The notes under the pieces were generated by a model. That model was not told the DNA's origin, ran no database searches, and saw nothing but the letters and a program-made list of their open reading frames with translations. Position numbers and translations under genes: made by a program. Shown here in pieces: positions 35,302 through 46,322 of a stretch of DNA of 64,000 nt. Origin of the DNA: Lojkania enalia (lineage: Eukaryota > Ascomycota > Dothideomycetes > Pleosporales); assembly GCA_010094045.1 (NCBI GenBank), contig ML986617.1, forward strand, positions 62,001 through 126,000. The letters run 5' to 3'. Numbering within the stretch: the first letter of the stretch is position 1; the number at the start of each line of letters is the position of its first letter.

Positions 35302-37018
35302 TTAGATGGTCGTAGGCGGAGGGTCGTTCCTGGGTCTCTCCGGCTCTTCATGCTCCCTCTTCACGCTCTTCACGCTACCTGTTCCGCTCCGCTGAGAAAG
35401 TTGATCCGGACTCTTTCCTCCTTGGCTTGGCGTCTCCGGATCCGGTCGATAGGAGGTGGTAGTTGCTGATTCCTCTTCCCGCTTTCTCTTAAGATACGGC
35501 TCTACGAACCCACCACCCTCGCTCTCTCTCTTCATACCAGAATGGATCTCCGGGACCGGAGCAGTTCTCGCCCCGCTTACAAGATCGGCTTCTGAAGCAG
35601 GCTGCAGCTGTGGGAGTGGGGGATTAAGTTGGGGAGGGACACTAGATCTTGACCTTGCATCAGTTCGCCGCCTACTGAATGAGCTGTTCCTCCGCCGTCC
35701 TTGACTTGAGCTACTGTCTGTGCGGTGATGATAGGATTGAATTGGTCCTGGCTGCTGCTGAGGCGGTAGTTGATGATGCTGTGGAGGTGGGGGGGGGTTG
35801 GGGACTAGGTGGCCTGCATTTGCGGGCGTAAAGCCATGAGTAACTGGTGCAGCAGGGGCCGGTGGCGGCGGCGGCGGTGGTGGTGAGGCAAGTGCGGTTG
35901 CTGAAGGATGAAGCTGAAAGACAGGAGCATTCGCACGCGCGCTCATCTCTTGTTCCCCGAGTTGCCAATGCATTGATTCAGCTGATCGCCAGGGAATACC
36001 CATTTCGGTGGCCACCTTTTGCCACATTTGGTCTTTGAATCTGCAAACACATAGTTAGCTCATATTCCTGAAGAGAGTGCCCAATAGCATCTCGGCGTAC
36101 ACGATGGAAGGCGCTACATTGGGCCTTCCAGTATGAAGCGCGGTAGACCAACACCGAGCATTTGGGGGCAAGAACTCAGGAACTTGAGATACAACACCAA
36201 AAATCCGTGGCAAAGTTGGCCAATTTGTGGTGGAAATGCGACCAAAGGGATAAGTGATGTACATACCGAGCGTACAGCCTTGCAAGCTTGTTCTTCTTCT
36301 CTTCGTCCCAAACAGCTCTCTTCTCCAGGTAATTCTGATAGCGTAATCGGCAGGAAATAGAGCTTCTTCCCGGAAGGCGCTTTGCAATGTCGTCCCATTT
36401 CATGCCTTGTCCTCGGAGCTCGATAGTAAGGTTGTCTTCCTCGGGAGTCCATTTTGATTGCTTCTTGGCTGGGCTTTCCTCGGGTAGCGGGGTTTGAGAG
36501 GGTGCTCGCTTGATCATTTGCGATGGAGGCGATCCATTGGAACCGGGCGGGCCTGGAGTTGGCGTAGTTGAGACTGGAGGACCCGTATAGAGCGGACGGA
36601 ACTGGTGATGCTGGGGAGGCTCCGTGTGTCGCTGAAGCTCTGAAATTGCAGGAAGCACAGGACCTCCTTGCATCGACCCGGGACCTAACGAGGAGGAAGA
36701 AAGTGGCTGCCCGGGTGCGGAATACGCGGTTGTCGTGCCATAGGCCGGTGAAGAAGTTGCATATGCTGGCGATGCAGAGGCGTACGCGGGGGATGTTGAG
36801 GCATAAGCAGGAGATTGTGTATAGGCAGAGGGCGCTGTGGTATACGCTCTTGTCGCCCCAGTTGAGTTTGATGCTACTGAAGTTGAACTTTTCTTACTCG
36901 CCGGAGACTCGGAGCCCCGAGGCTCGATGAGTAGATTGATATCCACGATAGGCGAGGTGGACGGGCCGTGAGCCAGCCCATAAGTTGGCGAAAATGCCCG
37001 AGAGTCTCCTGCCTTCAC
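35302..37018 (-). CDS. Myb/SANT-domain DNA-binding protein (start codon not found)
   Basis: Probably a nuclear DNA-binding regulator. Exons are 37018-36267 and 36040-35302, with an intron of 226 bp. The first Myb repeat is at about residues 190-235 of the visible frame (KWTPEEDNLTIELRGQGMKW..IAKRLPGRSSISCRLRY). A second, more degenerate helix-turn-helix is created across the splice (LYARFKDQMWQKVATEMGIPW). The N-terminal part carries tandem SPAYA pentapeptides. The C-terminal part is disordered, with poly-Pro (PPPPPPPP) and Gln/Pro-rich stretches. The visible frame begins with GTG directly after an in-frame TAA at 37032. The reverse strand shows no ATG for at least 600 bp upstream, so the start lies on a remote exon, is non-AUG, or is internal at 36676. 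No close named orthologue is recalled. Confidence 0.8.
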
Positions 37019-38011
37019 CGATCCAAAGGAAATTTAGATGAGGATATCCTGGGGCGAGAGTCGTGCAAAGAAGTCGGAAGGGGAGGGGGGGTTGAGATTT
37101 GGGTTACTACAAAACCCAGCAATACCAGGGACAACAAAAGCGCCGCACCTTGGGCAAACCGGTTCAATAGGTACAGGTGGAGTATGTACCGGTCAAGATG
37201 GGCGTTCCTCCAGAAGTTCCTCGACGGAAGCCTGACGTGGAGAGAAAGGCAGCCGCGAGCAGCACAACACGGAATATGCAGCTGGTAGAGGCGGCGTTGG
37301 GCTAACGTGGTCAGGCAGAAACAGAAGCTGTGTCGGCGGCTGTACCGTGACGAACAAGAACAGTTCGACACGGGATGGGATGAGCGAGATGAGGTGTGTT
37401 GTTTCGATAAACAATGGCGAGGAGGGCGGTGCAAGGAGGAACAATGCAGTGCTGCAGGTTAGACGAGAGACTGGGAGGAGAGGGTCGGGCGGGCGGTGCG
37501 GTCTGAATAGACTCTAAATGTGCCGATGTAGGCCAAAGTAGCCAGTTGCGAGGTACCTTTGACGATTCACGCTCTCAGTGGTTGCCCTCGGCGAGCTATT
37601 TAGGAAATGCGACAGGCCAATTTGGCAGGGGCGTGAAACATGGCCGACCAATAGACCTCTAACAGCACGGGTGCATAGCCACTGCTCGGAGCGGGCAGGG
37701 CGAGGGAGGGAAGAAGAAAGCGTCGTGTTGGGGGGACGGGCGGAGAATTAGGACTGAGGTGTGCTTGGGGGCATGGGACATGGGTGATGGATGGTGGATG
37801 GACGGTGGTGGTTGTGGTTGTGGTGGATAGAGGGAATTAGGGATTAGCGGCGTGCAACCAGGACTGTCATGGCATCTGCATCGTAGCACTGGGGCCCTGG
37901 AGCCCTGGTGGCGCCTCGTTGCCCGTCCGCGGTAGGGATCCGGGGAGGTGGATCCAGGACCGCACCCTTTTCGCGTTTCTGACTTGACACTGACTAACTG
38001 TGCTTGACGCC

Positions 38012-38044
38012 GGCTTGACTCTGGCTTGACTCTGGCTTGACTCT
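38012..38044. repeat. 11-bp tandem repeat (GGCTTGACTCT)x3
   Basis: Three perfect units with a diverged unit just upstream (near 38001). Short direct tandem repeat, non-coding. Confidence 0.88.
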
Positions 38045-39006
38045 GTGCTGGCGGGTCGCCTGGTGGGCGCTGGGATGACCCACGGACCAAGGAGAGGGAG
38101 GTGGAGGTGGAGGTGGACTGGCGGGAGGACTGGACTGGGCAGAACAGCTGATCAGGATGTCTGCTGTCGATCCAACAACGAAGCACCCCTCAAAAAGAAA
38201 CACCCAAAAGAATTAATTCACTAACGTTAGCTGCAACAAAGAAGCACTTGACGGCGTAGCTAGCAGTCAGTCTCGCCGATGACGTGTCCTGCCGCTAACT
38301 CCCCAGCCAGCATTACTCACTCTGGAGCTCTGGCTCTGCCCTTTTCCTTATTGCCTTCATATCGACTTACTCGCACGTCTGGGCTTCATTTGCTGCCCTA
38401 TTTGTGCCATCAGGCCCCAACGCGCGCTGGAGACGGGGCTTGCGGCGTGGAACAGAGCTCAGCGGCAACGCTGGAGCGGTCGTCGAGCTGTCATGATCAT
38501 CGAGGTCGCTGGCGAGACGGGGTAGGGTATGGAGAAGGGGCAGCGAATCAGGCATGGGCCAGGGCGGTGAACAGCCTCAGGGATTCGCTGAACGTCTCTG
38601 GCAAGCCGCACGTCTAGGGCTAGGCGTCGGGTTGCAGAAGCGCGATGACCTGGCTGAGCGAGCGCGGCGAACAAGATCTGCAGCAGCATCCTTCGCCCTG
38701 CCCTACGGGCTACGGCTATCGGACGCCAAATTCCAGAAAGTCGCTACCGAACGTAGCCTCGCTCTCGCGAACGCTGACTTCATTATGGCGGTGCACCTGG
38801 TGATGTGTTCGTCCAGCCGAAAAGCTTGTTCGTGTGCGAGGAGAAAACCCTTCACCCTTTTCACCCTTAACGCTTTCCTGCCCGTACCTGTCACTCATGC
38901 CTCCCTCTTCGCCTCGGCCAAGTCGCCCCATCCCTTTGCCGGCTTGCGTCCATCACAGGTGTTGTTGTGTGCTCCGTCGACGACAGACGTCAGGTCCAGG
39001 ACAGGA

Positions 39007-39012
39007 GCAGCA

Positions 39013-39052
<40 letters not shown>

Positions 39053-39055
39053 CAA
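39007..39055. repeat. (CAG)n tract
   Basis: Nearly pure CAG triplets (about 15) with a few GAG and CAA interruptions, upstream of the tubulin cofactor gene. It reads poly-Ala, poly-Gln or poly-Ser depending on frame, but no gene is supported here. Confidence 0.92.
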
Positions 39056-39360
39056 GGAGCGGTGAACTGCCGAGCAGCACCAGGACGCGCCGGCATCCTT
39101 TAGGCGTGTCAAACAAAGTTGCTATGCGGTTCGAACGGGGCTCTAGCTCCGGCCGCACCCGTACCAGACGGTGGTCCAACTACTGTTCCGTCCTCTGTAC
39201 CACCGTATCCCACGTGAAGGCCTCCCTGTCGGGGCTGCGGCGGTGCTCTGCGTTGTCTCGTGTCCCAGGGGCCACGTTGTTGCCGCTGTGTTATGATATC
39301 AAGGGCCCCCCCAAGCGCCGGTCTGCACCAGCGCAAGCACGGCGCACATTCTTCTCCTCC

Positions 39361-39386
39361 ACAACAACAGCAGCAGCAGCAGCAGC
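39361..39386. repeat. Second (CAA/CAG)n tract
   Basis: An ACAACAACAG start followed by five CAG triplets, about 300 bp from the larger CAG tract. Simple-sequence DNA. Confidence 0.88.
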
Positions 39387-41177
39387 GTTCCGAAAATGCC
39401 GTGTGGCCGCTTGCATCACAAACCGAGCCCGCCAGGGAGGCATGATGATGCGCATTAGGCGGTGAACGCTGCCTGATTCAAGCCCGAACACGCTCGCATC
39501 TTGGTTGACGTTTGAGAGAAGGTTGGACGCTGGCGCTACTGGTGCTAAAACGCCCGAGGCGCATTAGTTGACCGTGGAGAGCGCACGGGACCCAAGTTCT
39601 TGAACAGAGGCTTGGAGACGGTGCGTTCGTGGTGTATGGATGACGAGGGACCGCTCCAGTGCTCCTCAAGGCCAATTTCGCATCAGTTGTGCGGCTGCGA
39701 ACATATTCTTCCAGAGCCCCGGTCACAGGCTACTACGCCTGACACGACGTCTCGTCTGCAACGTCTGCTTCAGCCTGCTGAATCATGAGCCACAGGCTCT
39801 GCTGTCAATCAGGTCGCGTCGCAGGCAGGACGCCGCCGCTGGGTTTGGCTGGCCGTAGGCGCCGTGGTTGGCTAACCGGATCTGGGGTATGCGATGCCAG
39901 CTGGCTGTCCATGCCATGGCTCTGCGCAGCCGAACAGTTCATCAATCTGGATACGAAGGAACGGCATCCCGGGTGCTCGCTATATTTTTAGACTGGGATG
40001 CATTAAATAGGCGGTGAAGCCCGCCATGGAGCGGAGGGTTGTTGGAGGAAAAACTAGATGCGCTGTTGTGCTGGGCTCGACCGGCCACCGCCCGGGCTGG
40101 TCGCGGGGCAGGCAAGGAGACAGTGGCAGATGGCAGATGGCCGCCGGCAAGGGGGCTGACGGTGCTGCTGCCGCTGTCCGGACGCTGAGCTGCTGCCACC
40201 AAGAGCGAATCTATGACATAGGCGCGATTCACCATTCTGGAAGATCGAACGACGGCGGCTCGCAAGGGTACATGCAGTGATCTGTGCCGAGGATGAAGGG
40301 CCATTCATCAGTCATTAGGTGCAATATCAGCGGCCTTGGCCCCGGCCGAGGGCCGAGAGGGCGAGCAATCACGGTGTGCAATGCTGTGTGAGGCGGCCTG
40401 AGAAGGGAGCTCGTGCTTGCTGGTCGCGCTGGTCGTGGTGGTGGTCGAGAGAAAAGCAACGCGGAGCACGCCTTTATTGCGCCGATGTCACGCTCGAAAC
40501 GCGAGGTCCAGGACAGGGCACGAGGCACGAGGCGGCTACATGCCCAGGGCCAAAGGCGGAAGCATGAACTGTTTGGCTTGAGGCGTGGGGGATTTGGTGG
40601 CGACGGGGTGCTTGTTTCCGGAAGATTCACGGCACTGGGAAGGTGGAGGCGTGGGGGAATGAACGCATTCACAGGATCCAAAGCCGCGTTGCTCTGAGAC
40701 ATTCACCGTGACGGTGCGGACAGGCGGACTCGTTAAAGCTTCCTATCCGGGCGGCCAGGTGTAGCGGTGGTGGTACCAATACAGCGCAGAAATTCTCCGC
40801 TGTCGCTTAAGCGAGCCAGTTTCCCTCCCTCGCACTCACGTACAACTCCATCTCACCGTCCGTACGTCGGCATCGGGGTCCTGGCCAGCTGACGGAAAAG
40901 TGACAGCTCATCTCCTCAACAACCCGCTGGACCATCATCGCTCCTCCTGCATCAGTCTGCTGCCAGCGGCGTGTCCTGTACATACTATACCGACAGGGAC
41001 TGTCCTCCTATCGCACACTCTGCCCTCGCATTGCCCCCATCATTGGCGCATCTCCCGCTCCGTCCAACACCACCCGGGCCAGCATCTCCAAACTTCCTTT
41101 TGGCCTAAGTCTGGCCTCAAGCACTGCCTAGCCAGCTAGCCTCAGACAGCAGCCTAGCCCGTCCCAACGGTGCCAGA

Positions 41178-43805
41178 ATGTCCCTCCACGCGGCCGCCGA
41201 CGTGCCCCTTCTCATCAACTCCCCCAACTCCTCCTCCGAGCGTCGCGTCTCTCCGTCATGGACCATAGCCCATTTCAAGACCCGCCTGGAGCCTGTCACC
41301 GGGGTCCCGGCGGGCAGTCAACAGCTCACTCTGCGGGTTGGCTCCCAAGACAGTACTGCCATCAGCGCCGCCGATGAGGAACACACTCAGCTTGCGGTCT
41401 TCCCGTTGCAGCCATATGCGGAAATCACCGTAAGTGGGGACCCTTCTTCATTGTGTCGGTGCAATGCACCAAGTACAGTCCCGTTTCGTTTTTCTCTCTC
41501 TCCTCGCATTGCGCTTTTGCCACCGTCTCCCGGTTTGGATCCTGGAGCCATCCCTATTTGACAGCATGGGAGTCGGAGTCGTGTTTTTAGTAGCCGCACT
41601 GCTGCAGCCATTTTACTTTTGGCCTTCTATTGTTAGGCTGAGGCTTCATTTTATGAGGCTTTGAACCCCAGCCCGCATGCACAGCTGATGCCCCACAACG
41701 CCGTCGTCAGCCTTTGTCATCGCGTTTCTAGTTTAGCATGCTGACAAGCTTGGCATGACGCCAGCTTGTCGGAAGCGCAGCCATGGCTCTGCTACCGCTT
41801 ATCAGATCGCCCTGGGAAAGGGCACTCAGATGATGATCCCGGATACCCCCTCCATCATTACACTCTTACCCCTCCCTTCTCCTCACGTCATTCATATTTG
41901 TTTTCTCTACAGCTTTACTTTTTGACCCGCAGCTTCACACACTACTGTTGTGGCATTCCGCTTTCAGCTGCCCCTGCATCAATGGTCGTCTGAGGCTGAA
42001 GATTGGCTTCTCAACCATCTCAGCGGAAGCGAATCGGAGTAATCATGCCTACGCAGTTCAAGTCTGATGACCTTCGTCTAGGTAGTTGATACACGTCCGG
42101 TATCTGCTCGTACCGACTTCGCCGATTTGTCATCTGTTGAAAAGTACACGATGCCGACAACAGAATATGAGGCGCGAACAGACAGTGTCCTCGCTTGGAA
42201 GAAAGCACAAAAGCTGGGTCGATTTGATCCTAATGCACCCAGTATTGATGAGCAAAAGATCCGCGCCATTGACCGCGAGATAGAAGAGAGGGGTAAGTCC
42301 GCCACCGTTGTTCGATACGCGTTCGTGAACCAGTCCTGCCGTGCCGAACCCCAAGACATGAAGCAGCAAATACTAGTGCACATCCCACCCTAGGACGGAG
42401 GCTAACTTCAGGATCCATCTCATACTTGCATCCACCGAGGCTGTCAATAGAAGACTTCCGCGGGCATGACTCTACACATCACCTAATGAGAGCGGCTACG
42501 TATCACTCGCATTTACTTTCTTCAATTGCCCCGTTCATGACAAGGGGAAGATTCGGCGTGTCTCACCCTCCAATTTGCAATTTAACAGGGAGGAGGCCCT
42601 TGATCCAACAAGGAGCAAACCATATTGTGCTCAAACTTCTCTTACTAGCCTTGTCATGGGCCATTTCCGCTTTGGGCCGAATGCAGGCGCGCCTTGGCCA
42701 CACGGAACTAGATTGCAATAGCCAGAGTCAATGGCGTCCAGCGCCTCGACAGCTGCTGGATAACGCTCCGACAGGGAACGCTCTCTTCTTCGCTGCTACT
42801 CGTTAGCGTCTTCCCAATGATGAGGGTTGCTTCGGCGATCACGCGCCGCCATCCATATTCTCGGAAGCGCCTCCATCCCCCGGTCCAACCTTCGCCGAAC
42901 CTCGTCCCCTTCCGCACCCTTTCCATCAGCCTCACAATCTCGCTTTCGCTATTATCGTGCTACATCGGCTTGGCAATTCCCAATTAGGACACATCGACGC
43001 GATGGCTTTGGGCATCAATTACTCTACCCTGTCAAATGGGAGTAACAGGTTGCGCACGAGTAGCATCCCCTAGACTACTTCTATAGCTTTGAGCCGAGCC
43101 AGGGACGAACCGCTCGTCTCCACAATGCGGTGGCAGCTAACGGGCCGTCGTGCTCGAAATTCTGCTCATCATTATTACCTCGCCACAGAGACGCAAATGA
43201 GCATCGCTCGCATTCTCTATAATCGACCGCTTTTCCCTCTGCAAACGCCAGCCTCACTCTAGCGATCGGCATTTCCACGTGCCATGGGTGTGACAAGCAA
43301 CCGCAAGATCAACAAGCTTCTAAACCTGCATGTTTCTTGCAGTGGTTTATCGTCCGACGTCACCTCCGCTTCCCGTGTTCCTTTGTCACGCGAGAACGTC
43401 TTCAATGCGACGGCTCGTATAATCGTTCATCTTGAACTCGGGCCTAAAGCGCCGACCCGTCTTACTGCTGGCTTACATTTCGCTTCATTTATTCGAACTA
43501 ATAAAGCATACAACTAACAGTGCAATTCAGGCCTCGCAGTGTCCTCCCGTGTCCGCCTCCTTCCGGAAACCGATGCTCGTCGGGGAACAATATCCTACAT
43601 TGGGCCTGTCCCCGAAATCCCAGGTCTCGGCGCCTGGATCGGTGTGACGCTCGACGAACCCACAGGCAAGAATGACGGGTCAGCAAAAGGGAAGAAATAC
43701 TTCGAATGCGGCAAGAATTACGGGGTCTTTGTCCGTCCTGAACGGTGTGAAGCCGGCGACTTCCCGCCCTTGGACTTGAGAGACGAAGATATGGAAGAGT
43801 TGTGA
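41178..43805 (+). CDS. alf1: Tubulin-folding cofactor B (Alf1/TBCB)
   Basis: Binds alpha-tubulin after chaperonin release and helps form the alpha/beta dimer; acts in the cytosol with cofactors A-E. Exons are 41178-41429, 42082-42292 and 43531-43805 (245 residues). The N-terminal ubiquitin-like fold is residues 1-90 (FKTRLEPVTGVPAGSQQLTL). It is followed by the family linker VEKYTMPTTEYEARTDSVLAW and KLGRFDP. The CAP-Gly domain (RRGTISYIGPVPEIPGLGAWIGVTLDEPTGKNDG) is at about residues 170-235, with the GKNDG tubulin-tail-binding motif. It ends in an acidic EDMEEL. Joining the exons restores contiguous family sequence, yet the introns are 652 and 1238 bp, far longer than others in the window. 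Confidence 0.93.
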
Positions 43806-44557
43806 GGATCTAATAGGTCGTCATGGCTTCTAGAGAGTAGGTATCCTTCCTGTTCATCATCCGTGCGCATTCGCGACGACCTGCACTACTGGATGAACAT
43901 CTGATGAGCGCTTGCGTGGGGTTGATAATTTATCCGCTCTGAACCATAACTATATTTGTGGTTACATAGTGTTCTTTATAGAAAGAAAGCAATATGGCTC
44001 TGAAACATCGTACGATGGTCTGTCTACCACCGAGCTACAACACATCCTAAATTGTCCACGTGCCTAAATTTTCAAACCCCATCCATCGTTCGAGAAACTA
44101 TCGTACTTCGATGGTATCATGTCATGCGACTGACGAAATGCGATCCTCCGGTCTGATTCCTGTCACAGGCCCAAAAAATTATCAGTAGATACGTAGTCCT
44201 CGAGCCCAGCCAAACCCTGCACCTACTGCGCCATAGTTTGAGCGCCACATTTCCCCAAATACAATGTTTTTTTTTTTTTTTTTCCCTCCACGTATTTAGA
44301 AAATAAGCGAGGCCTTTCATTATGATACAACCGAGGTATCATACACTACGGCCCTCACATCCGATCAATATCTGCTTGACCCGATGATGGATCATTTCGT
44401 AGATGACAGACGCTGCTAACTTCCTTCCTCGGTCCATCTCGCTTATCGGATCGCGACTTGTGGTTTTACTGAGCCTACGAGCATAGTGATTCTTCAGGAT
44501 GCTCAAAGTAGGTAGTACGACCTGTCCTCGGTTTCGAGCCAGGATGAGTGAGGGGTG

Positions 44558-44597
44558 GTTTTTTATTTTTATTTTTATTTTTTTTATTTTTATTTTT
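44558..44597. repeat. (TTTTTA)n tract
   Basis: A run of TTTTTA-like units on the + strand, interrupted by one longer T run. Simple sequence. Confidence 0.9.
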
Positions 44598-46047
44598 GAG
44601 ATTATCGGATTTCCGTGTGGTAGTAAGACAGGCGTGTGTGGTTTATTTATACGAGTTTTGCGATGCGTGTTTGTATGAAGGGGGAGGATTGTTATACCCG
44701 CATGCATGAAACGAAGATATCTCTCCTTATCGTCGCTACGTATTTGTTTTTGTCTTATCTTCGAAACTGGTACAAGTGGTATTATTGAGTAGTACATGCT
44801 CGCGTGCCATGACGCGCACGTATCGCGTTTAGCGCAGAGTGGCAAATATACCTGCGATGCCCGTGCGAAATATCTTCGCATCTATTCCATGTAGTCTACA
44901 AGTGTGCATATTATGCATATATGTATTCGCACGACTATTTAAACAAGAACTTGGCATGTGGGTTTTGGTTTGCTGGAGGTGGGGCGAGCTAACGATGGAT
45001 GCAGGTCTAGCTATTGTAAATTTACCTACTCACATATCCATTCACCCAAGTCCTCGAATACAAATAGAGATGGCATTGCTGCTGAAGCAGAAGGGCAGAC
45101 ACGCAAGTCTCTTTTTGTTTTATTTCGTCACGCCTCATTGTAGGGGCCGTTATACTAGGCTAACAGACCGTAGATGATAGCTATAAATATGACCCAGCAT
45201 ACATATTCTTCGTAACTAAGCATCGTTCACGCTCATAAGAAAAAGTGATCTAAACGCAAGCCGTACCGCGCGTAACAACGGACATCTAGCGACGCAAGCG
45301 CGTGCGAGGCACGGGAAGGGTATCTGCGGCCTCGTTGTGTTTGATAACTGTCAAGAACAGAATCTCTCTAGACCATCTGCCTGCTCTCTGTCCAGTGGGG
45401 AAGCTGTTGCTGTATGTATTGCGTTGGTAGCGTAAATCTATTTCATGGCTATCACTTATAGTACATTTGACGAGAGAGAACAGGGCGTTGATAGTAAAAG
45501 GGGAGGGTGGTGTTGTTGGTTGTATGTATCAGATAGGGGACATTGATGGGCTGGATTGGTTTAGTGTTTTTTTTTTTGCGGTACAATCTCTGATTTATAT
45601 ATATGCTTCACTACGAATTTAAGCAAGCAGATCTCAAGTCTCCCACCCCCGCATATACATCTCGACTCTTAACATCTGGAGACCTACATCTCTCCTCAAC
45701 TCTCAATCCACCACTGCGGCCATTTCAAAAATATTCACTTCCATATCTCTAACCCTACCCAGTACTTGATCCCAAAACCCCTTGATCTACCCATCTCACA
45801 GAAAATTCATACTCGATTTCGATTCCTTAGACCGACAGACACTTCTCTCCACATCTCCCCTCGCCCTCAAAACCCCACATCACAGTATATCCCCATAGAA
45901 AAAGCGGCTACGCATACCTCTGTCTTATTCAAATATCTATTTCAAACTAACCATCTATCTTCCTCTGGACTCTACCACCTCCACCTCCTAGTCAACCACT
46001 ACTCCACACCTCGCCACAAGCAAACAACACGGGGGTATAAATTCCAC

Positions 46048-46048
<1 letters not shown>

Positions 46049-46078
<30 letters not shown>
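46049..46078. repeat. Poly-A run (30 A)
   Basis: An uninterrupted run of 30 A at the end of a G-poor stretch. It could be a homopolymer microsatellite or the tail of a retrocopy; no source gene was recognised. Confidence 0.9.
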
Positions 46079-46080
<2 letters not shown>

Positions 46081-46322
46081 CCTCTCAAATAATATCTCTA
46101 CGCCACAACAAATAGCGGGGAGGAGTGGCATATAAATAATTCAGCCAACGCTATGTATGTATCACTCTAGATACCAGAATTATATCGATAATCAGCGTTA
46201 AGAGGAAGACCGATCGATTGCACAGCACTTTATCCGTACAACTCGCTTCGCGGTCAGAATAAATCGGCTCAATCATCTCCGATTCTACTCCAGCATTAGC
46301 CAAAACACAGCTCTCTTCACAA

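Larger units (their letters stand above)
37019..41177. other. 4.2-kb divergent intergenic region with repeats
   Basis: This lies upstream of both the Myb/SANT gene (-) and the tubulin cofactor gene (+), so it holds both promoters and probably long leaders. It is GC-richer than other spacers, with CAG tracts and an 11-bp tandem repeat. Long open frames such as 38554-39465 (+) are repeat- and composition-driven (they read poly-Ala through the CAG tract) and have no domain. Confidence 0.55.
43806..46322. other. Intergenic between convergent genes, G-poor and repeat-rich
   Basis: This is the 3' flank of the tubulin cofactor gene and of the HOOK gene. It includes T20 near 44265-44283, a (TTTTTA)n tract, and a strongly G-depleted strand (about 45625-46048) that ends in A30. 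A 180-codon frame at 44339-44881 (-) reads Lys/Ile repeats through the TTTTTA tract and is not considered real. Confidence 0.55.

Noticed and set aside
38554..39465. 303-codon frame on the + strand
   Set aside because: It is kept open by GC-rich and CAG-repeat sequence (poly-Ala runs). No motif and no splice support.
44339..44881. 180-codon frame on the - strand
   Set aside because: Its centre is the TTTTTA repeat read as Lys/Ile repeats; the flanks have no recognisable protein features.
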